64,000 bases of DNA from Pseudomonas fildesensis. Lineage in GTDB: Bacteria; Pseudomonadota; Gammaproteobacteria; Pseudomonadales; Pseudomonadaceae. Within the stretch, counting starts at the first letter, position 1. The number at the start of each line of letters is the position of its first letter. Below are positions 55,673 to 64,000 of this stretch, in pieces. Under the pieces are notes generated by a model, which saw only the letters and a program-made list of their open reading frames with translations, was not told the DNA's origin and made no database searches. Position numbers and translations under genes: made by a program. The stretch is taken from contig NZ_LFMW01000001.1 of assembly GCF_001050345.1 (NCBI RefSeq), positions 496,001 through 560,000 of the forward strand, given 5' to 3'.

Positions 55673-57622
55673 TTGTCTACCGAAGCATTCAAGGTAAGGA
55701 AGCCCTATGCGCCAGAATTCGCAGTTGCGCACCTTTCGGTATCAACCGTGAACCCGCGCTCAGAGCGGGCCAATCGACGTATTTTAGTCGTTGATGACAC
55801 CGCCTCAATCCACGAGGATTTCCGCAAAATCCTGTGTGCCGACGCCACTGGCCGCCAGTCGCTGGACAGTATCGAAGAAACCCTGTTTGGCACCGCCCCG
55901 GCCGTGCGGCAGACCTTTTTACTGGATTCCGCCTACCAGGGCGAGGAAGCCCTGGCACTGGTCAACAAATCCCTGGCCGACAACGCGCCCTATGCCCTGG
56001 TGTTCATCGACATGCGCATGCCGCCGGGCTGGGATGGCCTGGAAACCATCGAGCGTCTGTGGGAGGTGGACCCCAACCTGCAAATCGCCCTGTGTACGGC
56101 CTACTCCGACTATTCCTTCGAAGCCATCGAAGCGCGCCTCAAATACGACGACCAGTTGCTGATCCTGAAAAAACCCTTCGACAATCTGGAAATCCGCCAG
56201 ATGGCCAGTGCCCTGACCTGGAAATGGCAGCTGGCGCAGGACGCTGCGCTCAAACTGATCGGGCTCGAACGCACGATTGAGGAGCGCGTACAGGAACTGC
56301 TCAAGGTTTCGCACCTGCTGCAATACGACGCCCTGACCGAACTGCCCAACAGCACCCTGCTGGGCGACCGGCTGACACAAGCCATTTCAGTCTGCAGGCG
56401 TCATGACACGCAATTGGCCGTGATCTTTATCGGACTGGACCGCTTCAAGCGCATCAACAACGCCTTGGGCCACCCGGTCGGCGATGAAATGCTCAAGCAA
56501 GTCAGCCAAAGCCTGGTGGCGACGGTGCGCGAGTCGGACTCAGTGTTTCGCTACGGCTCCGATGAATTCGTGTTGATCCTCAACGACATCAAGCACCCCC
56601 AGCAAACCCAGTACATTGCCGAAAAACTCCTCGCGGCGGTCAGCACCGCCCGTTATGTGGCCGGTCACGACCTGAGCGTCACCGCCAGCATCGGCATCAG
56701 TATTTATCCCAATGACAGTTTCAGCGCCGTGGAATTGATCAAGAAAGCCGAAACCGCCATGCACGCCATCAAGGACCATGGCCCCAACGACTTCAGCTTT
56801 TTCATCGACGAGATGAACCTTCGCGCCCAGCAACAGCAGAGCCTGGAAACTGCTATCCGGCTGGCCCTGCAGAACAATGAATTTGTCTTGCATTACCAAC
56901 CTAAACTGGATTTGACCACCGGGCGGATTGTCGGCGCCGAAGCACTGATTCGCTGGCACCAGCCCGACCATGGCTGGATCTACCCATCAACCTTCATCCC
57001 CGTGGCCGAAGACAGCGGCTTGATCGTGCCCCTGAGCCAGTGGGTGTTGCGCGAGGCTTGCGAACAGGCACAAGCCTGGCAAGCGGCTGGCCTGCCCCCG
57101 CTGTGTATCTCGGTGAACATTTCGGCAATTGATTTTCGCCAGCGCAGTTTTATCGCCAACCTGGCGGCGATCCTTGAGCGCACGGGCCTGGCGCCCGCTT
57201 TGCTTGAACTGGAGATCACTGAGAGTGTGCTGATGCAAAACGTCGAGGACACGCTCACAACGCTGCGTGGGATCAAGGCGATGGGCGTGCGGCTGTCCGT
57301 CGATGATTTCGGCACCGGCTACTCCAGCCTCAGCTACTTGCGACGATTTCCCATCGATGTGCTGAAAATCGATCAATCGTTTGTTCGCGGCTTGAGTGAC
57401 AACAGCAAGGACGCGCAACTGATCGGTGCGATCATCAGCCTGGGTAAAAGCCTCGACTTGAACATCGTTGCCGAGGGCGTAGAAACCATTGAGCAGCTGG
57501 AATTTCTCAAGGCCCTGCGGTGTGAGGAGGGCCAGGGTTTCCTGTTCAGTAAGGCCGTGGCTGCCGACGACTTCGCCCTGCTGATGCAAGCCGGGCAACC
57601 CAGCCTGATGCCCGACCATTAA
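55673..57622 (+). CDS. Receiver-GGDEF-EAL protein, probable c-di-GMP phosphodiesterase
   Basis: This 649-residue protein has an N-terminal receiver (DD41-42, D113 in IDMRMP), a GGDEF domain with GSDEF at 295-299 (second Gly changed to Ser) and an EAL domain. EAL is intact at 423-425, with the expected SVNIS, EITES, DDFGTGYSS, KIDQSF and AEGVET motifs, so phosphodiesterase activity is likely and cyclase activity doubtful. The start is uncertain: TTG at 55673 or a GTG at 55748, which also precedes the receiver. Its receiver closely resembles that of the kinase at 60432-61817. Confidence 0.88.
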   Translation: MSTEAFKVRKPYAPEFAVAHLSVSTVNPRSERANRRILVVDDTASIHEDFRKILCADATGRQSLDSIEETLFGTAPAVRQTFLLDSAYQGEEALALVNKSLADNAPYALVFIDMRMPPGWDGLETIERLWEVDPNLQIALCTAYSDYSFEAIEARLKYDDQLLILKKPFDNLEIRQMASALTWKWQLAQDAALKLIGLERTIEERVQELLKVSHLLQYDALTELPNSTLLGDRLTQAISVCRRHDTQLAVIFIGLDRFKRINNALGHPVGDEMLKQVSQSLVATVRESDSVFRYGSDEFVLILNDIKHPQQTQYIAEKLLAAVSTARYVAGHDLSVTASIGISIYPNDSFSAVELIKKAETAMHAIKDHGPNDFSFFIDEMNLRAQQQQSLETAIRLALQNNEFVLHYQPKLDLTTGRIVGAEALIRWHQPDHGWIYPSTFIPVAEDSGLIVPLSQWVLREACEQAQAWQAAGLPPLCISVNISAIDFRQRSFIANLAAILERTGLAPALLELEITESVLMQNVEDTLTTLRGIKAMGVRLSVDDFGTGYSSLSYLRRFPIDVLKIDQSFVRGLSDNSKDAQLIGAIISLGKSLDLNIVAEGVETIEQLEFLKALRCEEGQGFLFSKAVAADDFALLMQAGQPSLMPDH

Positions 57623-57646
57623 CCTCTTGCCCCAAGGACTGACCGC

Positions 57647-58624
57647 TTGAGCCGCACTCCGTCACGCTCGCTTTGCCTGTCGCCACAGGCGCTGGGCCTT
57701 GTCATTACCCTGGGGTGCACGGCCGTCATGGCGGCGCCGCTGAATGAACCGCTCAAACCGCTCCCGCCCGAGCCGGCGCTGGATAGGGCAACGGTTGAAT
57801 TGGGACGCCAGTTGTTCAATGAGAAGCGCCTCTCGGTCAATGGCAGCTTGTCCTGCGCCAGTTGCCATCAACTGGCGACAGGCGGGGCCGACAACAAGCC
57901 TTTTTCCCTGGGCTTTGATGGCAAGCCGGTGCGGGTCAATACACCTACCGTGTTCAACGCCAGCCTGAATTTCAAACAGTTCTGGGACGGCCGGGCAACC
58001 ACGCTTGAGGCCCAGATCGAACAGGTGGTCATCAGCCCGGCGGAAATGGGCAGCGACTGGAAGACCGTGATCGACAACCTGGCAGCCATGCCGCAATACC
58101 AGGCGGCGTTCACCCAGGTGTACCCCGACGGCGTGACCGCGGCCAACGTAAAAAATGCGCTGGCGACCTATGAGCGCACGCTGCTCACACCCAACTCGCG
58201 CTTCGACCAGTACCTGCTGGGCAACACCGAGATCCTTACCCTCGAAGAAAAATACGGCTACCAGCGCTTCAAGGAGTACGGCTGCATCGCCTGTCACCAA
58301 GGTGTGAACATCGGCGGCAACATGTTCCAGAAGTTCGGCGTGATGGGCGATTACTTCAAGGGGCGCGAGCCCGCCGAGACGGACCTGGGGCGCTATCTGG
58401 TGACGAAGGATGAAGAAGACCGCAACGTGTTCAAGGTGCCGAGCTTGCGCAACGTCGCGGTCACCGCGCCGTACTTCCACAACGCTTCGGCCAAGACACT
58501 GGAAGAAGCCGTCGACGTGATGTTCACCTTTCAACTGGGACGTATCCCCTCCCAGGAAGATAAAGACCGGATCGTCAAATTTCTCAAGACGCTGACCGGC
58601 GAATGGGCAGGCAAGCCTTTATGA
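57647..58624 (+). CDS. Di-haem cytochrome c peroxidase
   Basis: This 325-residue exported protein has a signal peptide (residues about 1-30, ending TAVMAA) and two CxxCH haem sites (C70-A-S-C73-H74 and C213-I-A-C216-H217). The MauG/CcpA-type family reduces periplasmic H2O2 using cytochrome c electrons. Here it lies between an EAL gene and a membrane histidine kinase with 24-bp and 4-bp (overlapping) junctions, so it is transcribed with signalling genes. The start is TTG with AAGGA at 9 nt. Confidence 0.92.
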   Translation: MSRTPSRSLCLSPQALGLVITLGCTAVMAAPLNEPLKPLPPEPALDRATVELGRQLFNEKRLSVNGSLSCASCHQLATGGADNKPFSLGFDGKPVRVNTPTVFNASLNFKQFWDGRATTLEAQIEQVVISPAEMGSDWKTVIDNLAAMPQYQAAFTQVYPDGVTAANVKNALATYERTLLTPNSRFDQYLLGNTEILTLEEKYGYQRFKEYGCIACHQGVNIGGNMFQKFGVMGDYFKGREPAETDLGRYLVTKDEEDRNVFKVPSLRNVAVTAPYFHNASAKTLEEAVDVMFTFQLGRIPSQEDKDRIVKFLKTLTGEWAGKPL

Positions 58625-60435
58625 GACCCTCGCGACGCAACGCTGTCCAATTACTGCTCGGTACCGTGACCGTGTTGCTGGCGTCGGTGCTGGTATTTTT
58701 ATACATCAAGTCATCCACCGACCAGACCGCCCACTACACGCAATCGCGCGACCTGATTCGCCAGATGCAGCAACTCAATGCCCAGTGGGACAGTGAAGTG
58801 CTCAAGGCCCGCATCGCCCTGACTCAAAACTACGACCCCCTGGTAGCGCCGCTGACCGAGATCACCCGGCTGTGGGCCGAACTGCAGGGCCACGCGTCGT
58901 ATCACGACCCGCAAGACCTGCCGCGCTGGCAAGCCGGCCTGGAGGCTGGCGAGGTTGCGCTGGAGGAAAAAGCGCGGCTGGTGGACCAATTCAAATCCCA
59001 TAACGCGGTACTGCGTAACTCGCTGGCGTTCCTGCCGACCGCCGAAGACGATATCCAGGCCCAGTTCAACCGGCTGGGCGACGAGGGCCGCATGCAACTG
59101 CAAAGCGTGGCTACCGACACCTATGACCTGCTGCTCAGCAGCCTGGAGTTCGCCCAGGTCGCCAGCGACGATCGTGCGGCCGAAATCCTGTTGGGCCTGA
59201 ACCTGCTGGCCGTGAACAAAGAACAGATGCCGGCTGAATTCCACGTGCCGGTGGACATTCTGAGCAACCACATCGCGCTGATCGTGCGCGAACAGCCGGT
59301 GGTCAACTCCTTGCTTGAACGCATTGCCACAGTTCCGGTGGCCGAGCGCCTGGACGACCTGACCACCCACCTCAACCAGGATCAGCAAGCCTCCGACCTG
59401 ATCGAACAGAAATATCACCATTACCTGCTGGTGTTCTCCACCTTGCTGGTGGCGATGCTGCTGTACCTGGCCATCAGGCTGTTGCGCAGTTTCGCCGAGG
59501 TCAACCGCGTCAACCGCGCGCTGCACGCCATCAATACCAACCTGGAACAGCGCGTGGAAGAACGCACCCGTCAGCTCAAGGATGCACAGAGCGAACTGCT
59601 CGACAGTGCCCGCCAGGCGGGCATGGCGGAAATCGCGACCAATGTGTTGCACAACGTCGGTAACGTGCTCAACAGCGTGAACATCTCCGCCGACCTGGTC
59701 GCCCGCAAGTTGCGCACCAGCAAGGCATTGGGGCTGGGCAAGGCCATGCAATTGATCAACGAACACCCTGACGACCTGGGCACTTACCTGCGCGAAGACG
59801 AGAAAGGCAAACTGCTGCCCGGCTACCTCAACCAACTGGTGGAAGCCATCGCCGTCGAGCAACAGGGCCTGACCGACGAGCTGGCGCAGTTGAGCAAAAG
59901 TGTGGACCACATCAAGGACATCGTCTCCACCCAGCAATCCTACGCCGGCGTTTCCAGCGTGCTGGAGCCCTTGCATATCAGCGCCTTGATGGAGGACGCC
60001 CTACGCATGAACTCCGGGGCGCTGAGTCGCCACCATGTGACCGTGGTCAAGGAATACGCCGAGGTGCCGGAGATAATGGCCGACAAGCACCGGCTGCTGC
60101 TGATCATGGTCAACCTGATCAGCAACGCCAAGTACGCCATGTCGAACCTGTCCAACCGCCCTCGGCAGATTACCTTGTCGATCAAGACCGTGGAGGGCAA
60201 CCTCTTGCAGATCAGCGTCAAGGACGACGGCGAAGGTATCCCCGCCGAAAACATGGCGCGGATCTTCACCCACGGGTTCACCACGCGTAAGGAAGGCCAT
60301 GGCTTCGGCCTGCACAGCTGCGCCCTGGCCGCCATTGAAATGAATGGCCGCCTGACCGCCCACAGCGACGGGCCGGGCCAGGGGGCCCTGTTCACCTTGC
60401 AAATCCCCTTTAACGAAGCCGCAGGCCAAGCATGA
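58621..60435 (+). CDS. Membrane histidine kinase with periplasmic helical sensor
   Basis: This 604-residue kinase has a membrane segment at about residues 10-30, a long helical periplasmic region (about 32-265), a second membrane segment at 268-288, a coiled coil, a phosphorylation box GMAEIATNVLHNVGN with H344, and a HATPase domain (NLISNAKYAM, DDGEGIP, KEGHGFGLH). The box is of the divergent HisKA kind. It overlaps the peroxidase gene (ATGA) and the next kinase gene (ATGA). The sensor faces the same compartment as the peroxidase. Confidence 0.9.
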   Translation: MRPSRRNAVQLLLGTVTVLLASVLVFLYIKSSTDQTAHYTQSRDLIRQMQQLNAQWDSEVLKARIALTQNYDPLVAPLTEITRLWAELQGHASYHDPQDLPRWQAGLEAGEVALEEKARLVDQFKSHNAVLRNSLAFLPTAEDDIQAQFNRLGDEGRMQLQSVATDTYDLLLSSLEFAQVASDDRAAEILLGLNLLAVNKEQMPAEFHVPVDILSNHIALIVREQPVVNSLLERIATVPVAERLDDLTTHLNQDQQASDLIEQKYHHYLLVFSTLLVAMLLYLAIRLLRSFAEVNRVNRALHAINTNLEQRVEERTRQLKDAQSELLDSARQAGMAEIATNVLHNVGNVLNSVNISADLVARKLRTSKALGLGKAMQLINEHPDDLGTYLREDEKGKLLPGYLNQLVEAIAVEQQGLTDELAQLSKSVDHIKDIVSTQQSYAGVSSVLEPLHISALMEDALRMNSGALSRHHVTVVKEYAEVPEIMADKHRLLLIMVNLISNAKYAMSNLSNRPRQITLSIKTVEGNLLQISVKDDGEGIPAENMARIFTHGFTTRKEGHGFGLHSCALAAIEMNGRLTAHSDGPGQGALFTLQIPFNEAAGQA

Positions 60436-61817
60436 ATAAACCACCGAACCGGCGCATCCTGCTGATCGACGACACGCCGTCGATCCACGAAGACTTCCGC
60501 AAGATCCTCAAGCCGCCCATGGAGCAAAATCACGCCCTGGACGATATGGAAGCCACGCTGTTCGGGGCCAGCGAAAAACTGCAGGGCCTCTCGTTCGAAC
60601 TGGACTCGGCGTACGGCGGCCAGGAGGGGTTGCAGTTGCTTGAAACCGCCATGGCCGAGCAACAACCGTATGCCCTGGCGTTTGTCGATATGCGCATGCC
60701 CCAGGGTTGGGACGGTGCGCAGACCATCGAAGCACTCTGGAAGGTGGATCCGTACCTGCAAGTGGTGGTGTGTACGGCGTACTCGGATTACTCCTGGGAG
60801 GAGCTGCTGTTTCGGCTGAAGGCCCACGACCGGCTGCTGATCCTGAAAAAACCCTTCGACAATATCGAAGTCCAGCAAATGGCCAACACCCTAGCCGCCA
60901 AATGGGACATGGCGCGGCGCGCGACGTTGCAAACCAGCCACCTGGAACACTTGGTAGAACAGCGCACCCAGGCGTTGACGCTTGCCAGCCAGGCCTTGCA
61001 GCTGGAGATCGACGAGCGCAAGCAACTGGAAAGCCAGCTGGTGCAGTCGGAAAAACTCGCGTCCCTGGGCCAACTGGCGGCCGGCGTGGCCCACGAGATC
61101 AACAATCCGGTGGGGTTCATTTCCTCCAACCTGGGCGCCCTGGACGGCTACTTCAAACAGTTGCAACAGATGTTGGATGCCTATCGGCAGGCAGAGGCGG
61201 CGATGGGCGATGATCAGCTCGAAGCCCTGCGCTTGAGCCTGGACCTGGAGTTTCTCAAGGAAGACATTCCGACGCTGATTCGCGAATCCAAGGAAGGCAT
61301 TGGTCGCGTGGTGCAAATCGTCAAGGATTTGAAAGATTTTTCCCGGGTGGACAACGATCAGAATTGGCAGTGGGCCAACCTGCAACAAGGCATCGACTCG
61401 ACCTTGAACATCGTGGCCAGCGAACTCAAGTACAAGGCCGACGTGGTCAAGCGCTATGCGCCATTGCCGGAAATCGAATGCCTGGCCTCACAGATCAACC
61501 AGGTGGTGATGAACCTGGTGATCAACGCGGCGCAAGCCATGGGACCGGAGCGCGGGACCATTACCCTCAGCAACGGCGTGGAAGGCGAGAATATCTGGCT
61601 GGAAGTGGCGGACAACGGCTGCGGGATTGCCCCGGAGGCGGTGCAGAAAATCTTCGATCCGTTCTTCACCACCAAGCCGGTGGGCGAAGGGACGGGGTTG
61701 GGGTTGTCACTCTCCTACGGGATCGTCAAGAAACACCATGGCACGATCTCCGTCAGCAGCGAAGTGGGCAAAGGCACCACGTTCAGGGTGGTGCTGCCCA
61801 TTCGCCAAACGCTTTAG
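60432..61817 (+). CDS. Receiver-histidine kinase
   Basis: This 461-residue soluble protein has a receiver at the N-terminus (DD13-14, D86 in VDMRMP), a coiled coil, the HisKA box [12 protein letters not shown] with H221, and a HATPase domain ([26 protein letters not shown]). The N-terminal receiver almost repeats that of the EAL protein ([18 protein letters not shown]). It is probably a phosphorelay partner of the membrane kinase at 58621-60435. Last gene of the operon; the stop nearly touches the convergent rpmE2 gene. Confidence 0.9.
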   Translation: MNKPPNRRILLIDDTPSIHEDFRKILKPPMEQNHALDDMEATLFGASEKLQGLSFELDSAYGGQEGLQLLETAMAEQQPYALAFVDMRMPQGWDGAQTIEALWKVDPYLQVVVCTAYSDYSWEELLFRLKAHDRLLILKKPFDNIEVQQMANTLAAKWDMARRATLQTSHLEHLVEQRTQALTLASQALQLEIDERKQLESQLVQSEKLASLGQLAAGVAHEINNPVGFISSNLGALDGYFKQLQQMLDAYRQAEAAMGDDQLEALRLSLDLEFLKEDIPTLIRESKEGIGRVVQIVKDLKDFSRVDNDQNWQWANLQQGIDSTLNIVASELKYKADVVKRYAPLPEIECLASQINQVVMNLVINAAQAMGPERGTITLSNGVEGENIWLEVADNGCGIAPEAVQKIFDPFFTTKPVGEGTGLGLSLSYGIVKKHHGTISVSSEVGKGTTFRVVLPIRQTL

Positions 61818-61823
61818 CCGCAA

Positions 61824-62066
61824 TCACGCCTCAGCTTGTTTCGGACTCGAACCAAACGAAGCAAAACGCTTGTTGAACCCGGCGATCCGGCCTTCGACCT
61901 GGGTCTTGCGCTGCTGGCCCGTGTAGATCGGGTGCGAGGCGCTCGACACGTCGAGGGGGATGTAGGGGTAGGTGTTGCCGTCGCTGTGTTGATGGGTGCG
62001 GTCGCTGTCGGCGGCGGTGTCGTGGAACAGCACGGTGCGGTAGTCGGGATGGATACCGGTTTTCAT
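61824..62066 (-). CDS. rpmE2: Ribosomal protein L31 type B (zinc-independent)
   Basis: This 80-residue L31 paralogue starts [16 protein letters not shown] and lacks the CxxC zinc ligands of the main L31. Type B L31 replaces the zinc-containing form when zinc is scarce. A Zur-like site is upstream (62099-62113). It converges with the receiver-kinase gene, with 6 bp between the stops. Confidence 0.93.
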   Translation of the reverse strand: MKTGIHPDYRTVLFHDTAADSDRTHQHSDGNTYPYIPLDVSSASHPIYTGQQRKTQVEGRIAGFNKRFASFGSSPKQAEA

Positions 62067-62098
62067 AAGGCCTCCGGGGCGTCTGGGTGCATTTGATT

Positions 62099-62113
62099 TG
62101 TTATACAGTAACA
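62099..62113 (-). promoter_or_regulatory. Zur-like operator of rpmE2
   Basis: TGTTA-TACAG-TAACA is a 15-bp palindrome resembling the Zur core GTTATAnTATAAC. It is about 33 bp upstream of the rpmE2 ATG. Zur repression of zinc-free L31 genes is well known. Confidence 0.65.
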
Positions 62114-62167
62114 CAAAAATACGTACCCAAACGAGAACCGATTGCAATAAAAATAGACCCGAAACTT

Positions 62168-63493
62168 CTATGCCGCTTCCTGAAAGTCCATTTCCGGCGG
62201 CTGTTGCGAGAAACCGCGCGTCAGCACACCCAGGTAAACAAGCCCAATCGCCAACCACGCCAGGCCCAGATAAATCGCCAAGTGATCGAGGCTGACCATC
62301 AACCACAAGTCCGCCACCAGGCCGATGGCCGGGAACACCAGGAACAGGATCAACTCACGCACACCGCGTTGTTTGGCGCCGATCCAGTAGTGGAAGATCA
62401 CCGACAGGTTCACCAGGCTGAACGCCAGGAACGCACCGAAGTTGATGAACGAGGTGGAGGTCGTCACATCCAGCTTCAACGCCAGCAATGCCACAACCGC
62501 ACACAACAGGATGCTGTTGACTGGCGTGCCGAAGCGCGCATGCAAGGTACCGAAAAACGATTTGGGCAACACCCCATCGCGACCCATGGCAAACAGAAGG
62601 CGTGAACCGCTGGCCTGTGCCGACAGCCCCGAGGCGAACTGGCCGACGATCAGGCCGATCAGGAAGATCGACACAAACAGATCACCGCCGATGTTGCGTG
62701 CGATTTCATACGCCGCCGAGTCCACGTTGGCGAACTCGGATGACGGATGGGCGATCTGCACAAAGTAGGACACCGCTACAAAGATCAACCCGCCGATCAA
62801 GGTGATCAACATGATCGCGCGTGGGATGGTACGCCGTGGGTCACGGGTTTCTTCGGTGAGGGTACTGACCGCGTCAAAGCCCAGGAACGAATAGCAGGCA
62901 ATGGCGGCGCCGCTCATGATCAGCGGTATTTGCATCTGGCCATTGAAGAACGGCGTGATCGTCCACAGCGGCTTGCTGGCATCGCCGCCGAGGTAGTGGA
63001 TGCAAAGCGCGACAAACGCAATCAGCACCAGAAACTGCACCAGCATCAGCAAGGCGTTGATGCCGTTGGCCAGTTTGAGCCCGACGATATTGATCGCGCT
63101 GGTGATGCCGATAAAGGCCAGCACCCAGATCCACTGCGGCACTGCGGGAAAAGCGGAGTTGAGGTAGGCCGCGCCGATCAGCCAGATAGCCATCGGCAGG
63201 AACAGGTAGTCGAGCAACACCGCCCAACCGGCGATAAAGCCGAGCTTGGGGCTGATCGCCTTGCGCACATAGCTGTAGGCCGAACCCGCCACTGGGAAGG
63301 CCGAGGCCATGCGCCCGTAACTCATCGCGGTGAAAAACATCGCCACGAGGGCGGCGAGGTAAGCGGCGGGGACCATGCCGGCGGTGGATTGAGCGAGGAT
63401 GCCGAAGGTGCCGAGCACAATGATCGGCGTCATATAAGCGATGCCAAACAGCACCACCGAGCCTAACGAAAGGGTGCGTTGCAAACGAGCCAT
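62168..63493 (-). CDS. APC family amino acid/polyamine permease
   Basis: This 441-residue protein of the amino acid-polyamine-organocation superfamily has about 12 membrane helices. The N-terminal signature [19 protein letters not shown] and the [15 protein letters not shown] motif place it close to PuuP-type putrescine and related permeases. The substrate is unproven. It follows a carbon-nitrogen hydrolase gene on the same strand, so both may serve catabolism of a nitrogen compound. Confidence 0.85.
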   Translation of the reverse strand: MARLQRTLSLGSVVLFGIAYMTPIIVLGTFGILAQSTAGMVPAAYLAALVAMFFTAMSYGRMASAFPVAGSAYSYVRKAISPKLGFIAGWAVLLDYLFLPMAIWLIGAAYLNSAFPAVPQWIWVLAFIGITSAINIVGLKLANGINALLMLVQFLVLIAFVALCIHYLGGDASKPLWTITPFFNGQMQIPLIMSGAAIACYSFLGFDAVSTLTEETRDPRRTIPRAIMLITLIGGLIFVAVSYFVQIAHPSSEFANVDSAAYEIARNIGGDLFVSIFLIGLIVGQFASGLSAQASGSRLLFAMGRDGVLPKSFFGTLHARFGTPVNSILLCAVVALLALKLDVTTSTSFINFGAFLAFSLVNLSVIFHYWIGAKQRGVRELILFLVFPAIGLVADLWLMVSLDHLAIYLGLAWLAIGLVYLGVLTRGFSQQPPEMDFQEAA

Positions 63494-63588
63494 GAGTGAT
63501 TCTCCGCTGATTTATTAGATTTATGGCAGAACTGAAGTCGGTGTAGCGGGTGCACTAATTGTTATAGGCATACAGATCACTTTTACCT

Positions 63589-63616
63589 GTGGCGAGGGCG
63601 CTTGCTCCCTCGCCAC
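63589..63616. repeat. Single REP hairpin, GAGGGCGC type
   Basis: The arms GTGGCGAGGG and CCCTCGCCAC surround an 8-nt loop. It is a lone REP in the 149-bp gap between the nitrilase-family gene and the permease gene. Confidence 0.8.
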
Positions 63617-63642
63617 AACGGCGTCCGTGCCACACGATCGGG

Positions 63643-64000
63643 TCAGTGTTTCGGGATAAGCAGCTCGCGTGTCCCGTCAGCGTGCTCGATTACCTCACCC
63701 GGCAACTTCAAGCGTTGGTCATCCAGATAGCGGTAGTCCTTGCGGGCGGCCATCAGTTGGCCGAGATCCAGCTCGACCGCGAACTGGCCTTCCTCACGCC
63801 CCGCTTCGAACAACAAAGTGCCAAACGGGTCGACCAATGCGCTGCCACCGGCAAACAACAACCCGCCATCGCCCTCTTCCACCCGGTTGACCATCAGCGC
63901 AAACGCCTGGTTTTCCTGAGCGCGGGCCATGATCGCGGTGCGATGCGTAGGGCCGTACGGGTCCATGTTGCCGTTGGTGACGATCAGTAATTCAGCGCCC
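63643..64000 (-). CDS. Carbon-nitrogen hydrolase (nitrilase superfamily), C-terminal part
   Basis: The gene runs off the right end; 119 residues are visible, reading GAELLIVTNGNMDPYG at the window edge and ending LLIPKH. The visible part has the late nitrilase pattern (RAQENQAFALMVNRV, GGSALVDPFGTLL, LDLGQL). The catalytic Glu, Lys and Cys lie in the part outside or at the edge of the window, so activity cannot be judged. Likely an amidase or N-carbamoyl-amine hydrolase beside an amine/amino acid permease. Confidence 0.85.
   Translation of the reverse strand, partial: GAELLIVTNGNMDPYGPTHRTAIMARAQENQAFALMVNRVEEGDGGLLFAGGSALVDPFGTLLFEAGREEGQFAVELDLGQLMAARKDYRYLDDQRLKLPGEVIEHADGTRELLIPKH

Overview
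This window is chromosomal DNA of a gammaproteobacterium, almost certainly a Pseudomonas of the P. fluorescens complex. The evidence is the gene content and order (argG-motY-pyrC-rnt-peroxiredoxin-bfd-bfr-grxD-argF, and glpFKRD next to aatJQMP-aauSR), a recognisable rsmZ small RNA beside fdxA, and many REP/REPIN palindromes of the types common in that group. Most of the window is core genome. No insertion sequence, tRNA, rRNA or CRISPR array was seen.

Layout. (1) 1-1450: a self-cleaving S24 phage/pyocin-type repressor flanked by clusters of ATGCAT palindromes. It is probably the edge of a tailocin cluster lying left of the window. (2) 1452-4990: mutS, fdxA and the Gac-controlled rsmZ RNA; rpoS, which neighbours rsmZ in P. 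aeruginosa, is not here. (3) 5005-13100: apbC/mrp, metG, an rnfABDGE operon with no rnfC, nth and a small acidic protein. (4) 13183-25750: an orphan response regulator, a 570-bp AT-rich noncoding gap, argG, motY, pyrC-rnt, a peroxiredoxin, bfd and bfr (iron storage), grxD, a molybdopterin oxidoreductase, argF and an orphan ABC ATPase. (5) 25754-38871: ybaK, the glycerol regulon glpF-glpK-glpR-glpD, the acidic amino acid transporter aatJQMP with its two-component system aauSR, and glpM. (6) 38995-47468: a leftward, tightly overlapping operon encoding a HAD phosphatase, a PLP aminotransferase, an alpha/beta hydrolase, a FemAB/GNAT-like acyltransferase, a sensor kinase and a sigma-54 activator. 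It has its own sigma-54 promoter and a three-half-site candidate enhancer, and is diverged from a MipA/OmpV porin-like gene. (7) 47652-54097: an arginase-like protein with two small SMR-type membrane proteins, a DsbA-family protein, a secreted hydrolase, metR, a GNAT/LysE pair and a Nudix hydrolase. (8) 54145-61817: a signalling island with a receiver/degenerate HD-GYP protein diverged from an overlapping operon of receiver-GGDEF-EAL, di-haem cytochrome c peroxidase, membrane histidine kinase and receiver-kinase. (9) 61824-64000: zinc-independent L31 with a Zur-like site, an APC permease and the end of a nitrilase-family gene.

The two stretches most likely to hold undescribed biology are region 6 (a self-regulated sigma-54 operon of unassigned chemistry) and region 8 (a peroxidase embedded in a phosphorelay/c-di-GMP operon). 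Other points of note are the rnf operon without rnfC, a bfd-linked bacterioferritin that lacks several ferroxidase ligands, and a REPIN that encodes the C-terminus of a hydrolase. All assignments come from reading the sequence; no database search was run.
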